Shown here one piece after another: positions 6,395 to 9,538 of a DNA stretch of 9,538 nt. The number at the start of each line of letters is the position of its first letter. The first letter of the stretch is position 1. Source of the stretch: Candidatus Moraniibacteriota bacterium. GTDB taxonomy: Bacteria; Patescibacteriota; Minisyncoccia; Moranbacterales; UBA9337. The translations under genes and the position numbers were made by a program. The stretch spans positions 278 to 9,815 of the forward strand of contig DOKP01000068.1 in NCBI GenBank assembly GCA_003510795.1, in the 5' to 3' direction. The notes below the pieces were generated by a model. It was not told the origin of the DNA. It ran no database searches and saw nothing but the letters and a program-made list of their open reading frames with translations.

Positions 6395-6419
6395 AAAACC
6401 AACCTCAAAATTGGATTTT
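6395..6419 (+). terminator. Weak terminator-like hairpin after the DHH-like gene
   Basis: AAAACCAA (6395-6402) can pair with TTGG (6411-6414) and TTTT (6416-6419) around a bulged A, with an 8-nt loop. The G/C content is low and the T-run is short, so it would be a weak terminator at best. It sits 24 nt past the stop and directly before the candidate pilB promoter. Confidence 0.3.
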
Positions 6420-6420
6420 G

Positions 6421-6429
6421 TGATATAAT
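6421..6429 (+). promoter_or_regulatory. Extended -10 promoter for the fused pilB
   Basis: TGA-TATAAT is an exact extended -10 (TGN plus perfect TATAAT). No convincing -35 lies about 17 bp upstream, which extended -10 promoters tolerate. The start would be near 6436, leaving a leader of about 26 nt to the ATG at 6462. The leader is A-rich with no Shine-Dalgarno sequence. Confidence 0.55.
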
Positions 6430-6461
6430 ACAGATGCACCCTAAAATAAAAAAATAAAAAT

Positions 6462-9400
6462 ATGATTACTATAGTTACTGATAAGCAAAACAAAGAACGG
6501 GATACAAAAAAAGTTGACCTTATAAATAAAAAAATTTCCACGTTCAACCGTGAAGAAGAAGAGCAAATAGCCGCTTCTTTAGCCAAAGATCTAAACTTAT
6601 TATATGTTGATTTAAATATTTTTCCTTTAGACATAGAAGTTTTGAGGAATATATCTCAAGAGGATTCCATTAATTTTAAAATTGGAGTAATTAAAAAAAT
6701 TGGAAAAAAAAGCCAAATAGTAGTTTCTGATCCAACCAATGAAGCCACTTTGAGCTATTTGAAATCACTCAAGGAAGAGAAAGGATGGGAAATAATTGTT
6801 TGCGTAGTATCTCAATCATCCATGGATAGCCTTTGGAAAAAATATAGAGAAAACATCTTAATAGAAAATCTTGATTTTTTCCTTATTTCACTTTCAGGGA
6901 AAGACCTGGATGAGTTTGAAGAAAAATTTAAGGAATTATTATCTCTGAAAGAACGAATGTCTGAAATGAATACCAGTGAAATATTATCTACAATATTTTC
7001 TGGGGCGATAAAAATGGGCGCCAGTGATATTCATTTTGAACCCCAAAAAACAAGCGTCCGAATGCGCTACAGAATTGATGGAGTATTACAAACCATAGGA
7101 GAATTTTTCTTGCCCTCTTATAAGTCCATGCTTTCCAGAATAAAAATGATTGGAAAAATGAAACTAAATTTAAAAGATATCTCTCAAGATGGACATTTTT
7201 CAATTGATATTACAGCCATTGAAGGAAATGAACGAGTTGATATTCGTGCAAGCATTATACCAGGAAAATATGGAGAAAGTGTTGTACTCAGGCTTCTCAA
7301 CCAATCATCTATTAATGTAGACATAGAAAATTTAGGCTTAAAGGGTCTGTCTAGCGAACAAGTAGCTCTCCAATTATCCAAACCCAATGGAATGATTTTA
7401 ATAACTGGACCAACTGGTAGTGGAAAAACCACCACGCTATATTCCTTTTTGCGAAAATTAAATACCCCTAATATAAAGATTATAACCATAGAAGATCCTA
7501 TCGAATACGAAATAAAAGGAATTTCGCAAACACAAGTTCAAAATGACAGAGGTTTTACTTTCAGTGATGGATTGCGTGCCATAGTAAGGCAGGATCCTGA
7601 TATCATCCTAGTGGGAGAAATACGAGATAGTGAAACAGCCGAGATTTCTGTTAATGCCGCTCTCACTGGACATTTGGTTTTCTCCACTATCCACACCAAT
7701 AATGCCCCAGCTTCGGTTTCTCGCTTATTAGAATTGGGCGTACGTCCTTCTTTAATTGCTTCTTCTGTAAATATTTTCATGGCACAACGTTTAGTGAGGC
7801 AATTATGTCCTAAATGTAAAGAAAAATACAAACCTGCCCTCGAGACAATTGATACAATTAAAAAATTAATTTCTATTATATCACCAAAATCCAAGATAGA
7901 AATTCCCAAAAATATAGAATTTTTATACAAACCCAAAGGTTGCCCTTACTGTAATAATCTTGGCTACAAGGGCAGGATAGGAATATTTGAAACTCTTACC
8001 ATTAACGACAAAATGGAAAAATTAATTATTGAAATGGCCAGTGAAAGCGATCTAACTAAAGCAGCCCTTGAAGATGGCATGGTAACAATGACCCAAGACG
8101 GGATAATAAAAGTTCTTGAAGGAATAACCTCCATGGATGAAGTTTGGAGAGTTACTGGACAAACAGCTTTCTTGCAAGACATCTATGAAGATTTGATGAA
8201 TCAATCCCTATCTAGAAGCATCCCAATATCCGAAAAAAACCTAACCGAAGCCAGCATTTACGTAAAAGATTTAACCAAATTCAATGACTGCATTAAAAAA
8301 ACAAACTCTAATAATTTAATCGAAATAATAATTGCCTCCGCACTTCTTTTGTCTACGGGAGATATTCATATCGAACCAGAAACTAGCTCTATAAAAATAA
8401 GATTTAGAATTGACGGCATCTTGCAAGACATCGCTTCTATTCCGCTCAACGAATATCCTAATTTATTGGGAAAAATAAAATTACTTTCCGGATTAAAAAC
8501 CGGCATTCGATCTGGAGTAGAAGACAGTCGCTTTAAAATATCTCTTGCTAAAAAATATGAAAACATCACCGATACCGAGATTGATGTTCGTGTTTCCATT
8601 ATCTTGGGAGGCTACGGAGAAACAGTTGTAATGCGTCTTTTGAATAAGTCCGCCACCGCATTAGAAATAGATAAATTAGGAATTCGAAAAGAAAACTTAG
8701 ATAAATTATTAGATCAAATTAAGCGGCCCTATGGAATCATACTAAATACCGGCCCTACCGGAAGTGGAAAATCAACTACATTATATAGCTTGCTAAAAGT
8801 TTTAAACAATCCTGAAGTTAAGATAATTACCGTTGAGGATCCAATAGAATATCAATTGCCTGGTATTTTGCAAACTCAAGTTAATGAAATTGATGGCTAT
8901 ACTTTTTCCACCGCCCTACGAGCTCTTTTGCGTCAAAATCCTAATATTATAATGATTGGAGAAATTCGCGATAACGAAACAGCCAAAACAGCTATTCAAG
9001 CTTCTCTAACTGGACATCTCATTCTCTCCACGATACACACCAACGATGCTGCTTCTTCCGTGCATAGATTGATCAATATGAATGTTGATTCAGACGAATT
9101 AGCTACCTCAGTCAATGCTTTCATGGCTCAACGTCTCGTACGAAAACTTTGTGATTGCAAAGAAAAAATCGATATTCCTGAAAATACAAAAAATGAAATA
9201 GAAAAAACTCTTGCTTCAATTTCCCCTCAAGCAAAAGTAGCTATTTCTAAGGTAGATAAAATATACCAACCAAAAGGTTGCGAAAAATGCAACTACCTCG
9301 GTTACAAGGGCCGATCCACTATCAGCGAGGTTCTTGTAATTGACAAAGAAATCGAGAAATTAATTTCTTTAAATGCTCTCTCTTCAGAAGTAAAAAGTAA

Positions 9401-9512
9401 AGCCATAGAAAATGGGATGCTCACAATGTATCAAGACGGAGTACTGAAAGTTCTTGAAGGAGAAACAACCATCGAAGAAGTAAATCGCGTAGCCAAAGAT
9501 GAAGAAGATTAA
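6462..9512 (+). CDS. pilB: Fused tandem type IV pilus assembly ATPase (two PilB/GspE motors in one chain)
   Basis: Cytoplasmic secretion-superfamily ATPase expected to power pilin polymerisation through PilC. At 1016 residues it is nearly twice the usual PilB length of about 560, because it holds two motors. An MshEN/GspE-N-type domain (about 30-128) is followed by motor 1 (about 168-567) with SDIHFEP (188-194), Walker A GPTGSGKTT (316-324), Asp box EDPIEY (344-349), Walker B DPDIILVGE (378-386), His box GHLVFSTIHTN (403-413) and a zinc-type CxxC pair (C449/C452, C494/C497). Motor 2 (about 616-1016) repeats the set: GDIHIEP (633-639), GPTGSGKST (764-772), EDPIEY (792-797), NPNIIMIGE (826-834), GHLILSTIHTN (851-861) and cysteines C897/C899, C940/C943. 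Motor 2 lacks a second N-terminal domain. Cysteine clusters make both halves PilB-like rather than PilT-like. The reading frame is continuous and no other in-frame ATG occurs before residue 121. This was not checked against databases; symbol by family. Confidence 0.93.
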   Translation: MITIVTDKQNKERDTKKVDLINKKISTFNREEEEQIAASLAKDLNLLYVDLNIFPLDIEVLRNISQEDSINFKIGVIKKIGKKSQIVVSDPTNEATLSYLKSLKEEKGWEIIVCVVSQSSMDSLWKKYRENILIENLDFFLISLSGKDLDEFEEKFKELLSLKERMSEMNTSEILSTIFSGAIKMGASDIHFEPQKTSVRMRYRIDGVLQTIGEFFLPSYKSMLSRIKMIGKMKLNLKDISQDGHFSIDITAIEGNERVDIRASIIPGKYGESVVLRLLNQSSINVDIENLGLKGLSSEQVALQLSKPNGMILITGPTGSGKTTTLYSFLRKLNTPNIKIITIEDPIEYEIKGISQTQVQNDRGFTFSDGLRAIVRQDPDIILVGEIRDSETAEISVNAALTGHLVFSTIHTNNAPASVSRLLELGVRPSLIASSVNIFMAQRLVRQLCPKCKEKYKPALETIDTIKKLISIISPKSKIEIPKNIEFLYKPKGCPYCNNLGYKGRIGIFETLTINDKMEKLIIEMASESDLTKAALEDGMVTMTQDGIIKVLEGITSMDEVWRVTGQTAFLQDIYEDLMNQSLSRSIPISEKNLTEASIYVKDLTKFNDCIKKTNSNNLIEIIIASALLLSTGDIHIEPETSSIKIRFRIDGILQDIASIPLNEYPNLLGKIKLLSGLKTGIRSGVEDSRFKISLAKKYENITDTEIDVRVSIILGGYGETVVMRLLNKSATALEIDKLGIRKENLDKLLDQIKRPYGIILNTGPTGSGKSTTLYSLLKVLNNPEVKIITVEDPIEYQLPGILQTQVNEIDGYTFSTALRALLRQNPNIIMIGEIRDNETAKTAIQASLTGHLILSTIHTNDAASSVHRLINMNVDSDELATSVNAFMAQRLVRKLCDCKEKIDIPENTKNEIEKTLASISPQAKVAISKVDKIYQPKGCEKCNYLGYKGRSTISEVLVIDKEIEKLISLNALSSEVKSKAIENGMLTMYQDGVLKVLEGETTIEEVNRVAKDEED
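6963..9509 (+). repeat. Internal gene duplication: two ATPase modules within pilB
   Basis: Module 1 (about 6963-8162) and module 2 (about 8307-9509) encode homologous motors. Alignment by eye needs no gap from residues 310-449 to 758-897, a constant offset of 448 that covers Walker A, Asp box, Walker B, His box and the first zinc-type cysteine. The protein motifs are strongly alike but the modules are clearly diverged in sequence, so this is an old duplication rather than an assembly artefact. Confidence 0.88.
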
Positions 9513-9523
9513 AAAACAAAAAA

Positions 9524-9538
9524 GTCCAGACTTGTCTG
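9524..9538 (+). terminator. Start of a probable intrinsic terminator after pilB, cut by the window edge
   Basis: Eleven bases after the pilB stop, GTCCAGA (9524-9530) is followed by CTTG and then TCTG (9535-9538), the beginning of its reverse complement. An A-run precedes the stem. If the sequence continues GGAC plus T residues, this is a standard A-tract/stem/T-tract terminator. Only half of it is visible. Confidence 0.5.

Noticed and set aside
7184..7936. Minus-strand reading frames of 101 and 132 residues inside pilB
   Set aside because: They are shadows of the conserved ATPase motifs of motor 1, with no ribosome binding site and no recognisable domain.
6462..9512. PilB followed by a PilT retraction ATPase as the explanation of the fusion
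   Set aside because: Motor 2 has the GspE/PilB-type cysteine cluster (C897/C899, C940/C943), which PilT lacks, so both halves are PilB-like.
64..9512. UGA recoding as glycine, as in Gracilibacteria
   Set aside because: All six genes end in TAA or TAG at family-typical ends and none needs an in-frame TGA to be complete.

Overview
This is an AT-rich window with no RNA genes and no insertion sequences. It carries six protein genes, all complete, in two divergent groups. Very AT-rich spacers, a split set of type IV pilus (T4P) genes, low-complexity intergenic words and a mix of normal housekeeping genes with very divergent proteins suggest a Patescibacteria/CPR-type bacterium, perhaps in or near the Parcubacteria. 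That placement is an inference by eye. Stops are TAA (five genes) and TAG (tig). Every gene reaches family-typical length without reading through TGA, so there is no sign of UGA recoding.

Left half, minus strand, in order of transcription: nusA (4934-3681), tig (trigger factor, 3652-2363), clpP (2069-1476), then pilC (1284-64). nusA and tig are only 28 bp apart and look co-transcribed. The tig-clpP gap (293 bp) holds a compound GC-rich palindrome and short repeats. The clpP-pilC gap (191 bp) holds a candidate pilC promoter and an unexplained GC-richer block. The first three genes serve transcription elongation/termination, nascent-chain folding and proteolysis.

Centre: nusA and a divergent gene (5231-6370) are separated by 296 bp containing two back-to-back promoters, each with a perfect TTGACA, a 17-bp spacer and an extended TGC -10. 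On the nusA side an intrinsic-terminator-like hairpin with a U7 tract lies about 20-45 nt after the predicted transcription start, and an imperfect tandem repeat lies just before the nusA start codon. The terminator position suggests attenuation, possibly autoregulation by NusA.

Right half, plus strand: the 5231-6370 gene encodes a DHH-phosphoesterase-like protein in which most metal/catalytic positions are replaced, so it is probably a pseudoenzyme. It is followed by a 1016-residue pilus assembly ATPase in which two PilB/GspE motors are fused head to tail in one reading frame. The PilC platform protein (left) and this double PilB motor (right) would act together in T4P or a T4P-like machine at the inner membrane, although they lie more than 5 kb apart on opposite strands. 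The fused double motor is the most unusual object here; the DHH pseudoenzyme and the nusA leader attenuator come next.
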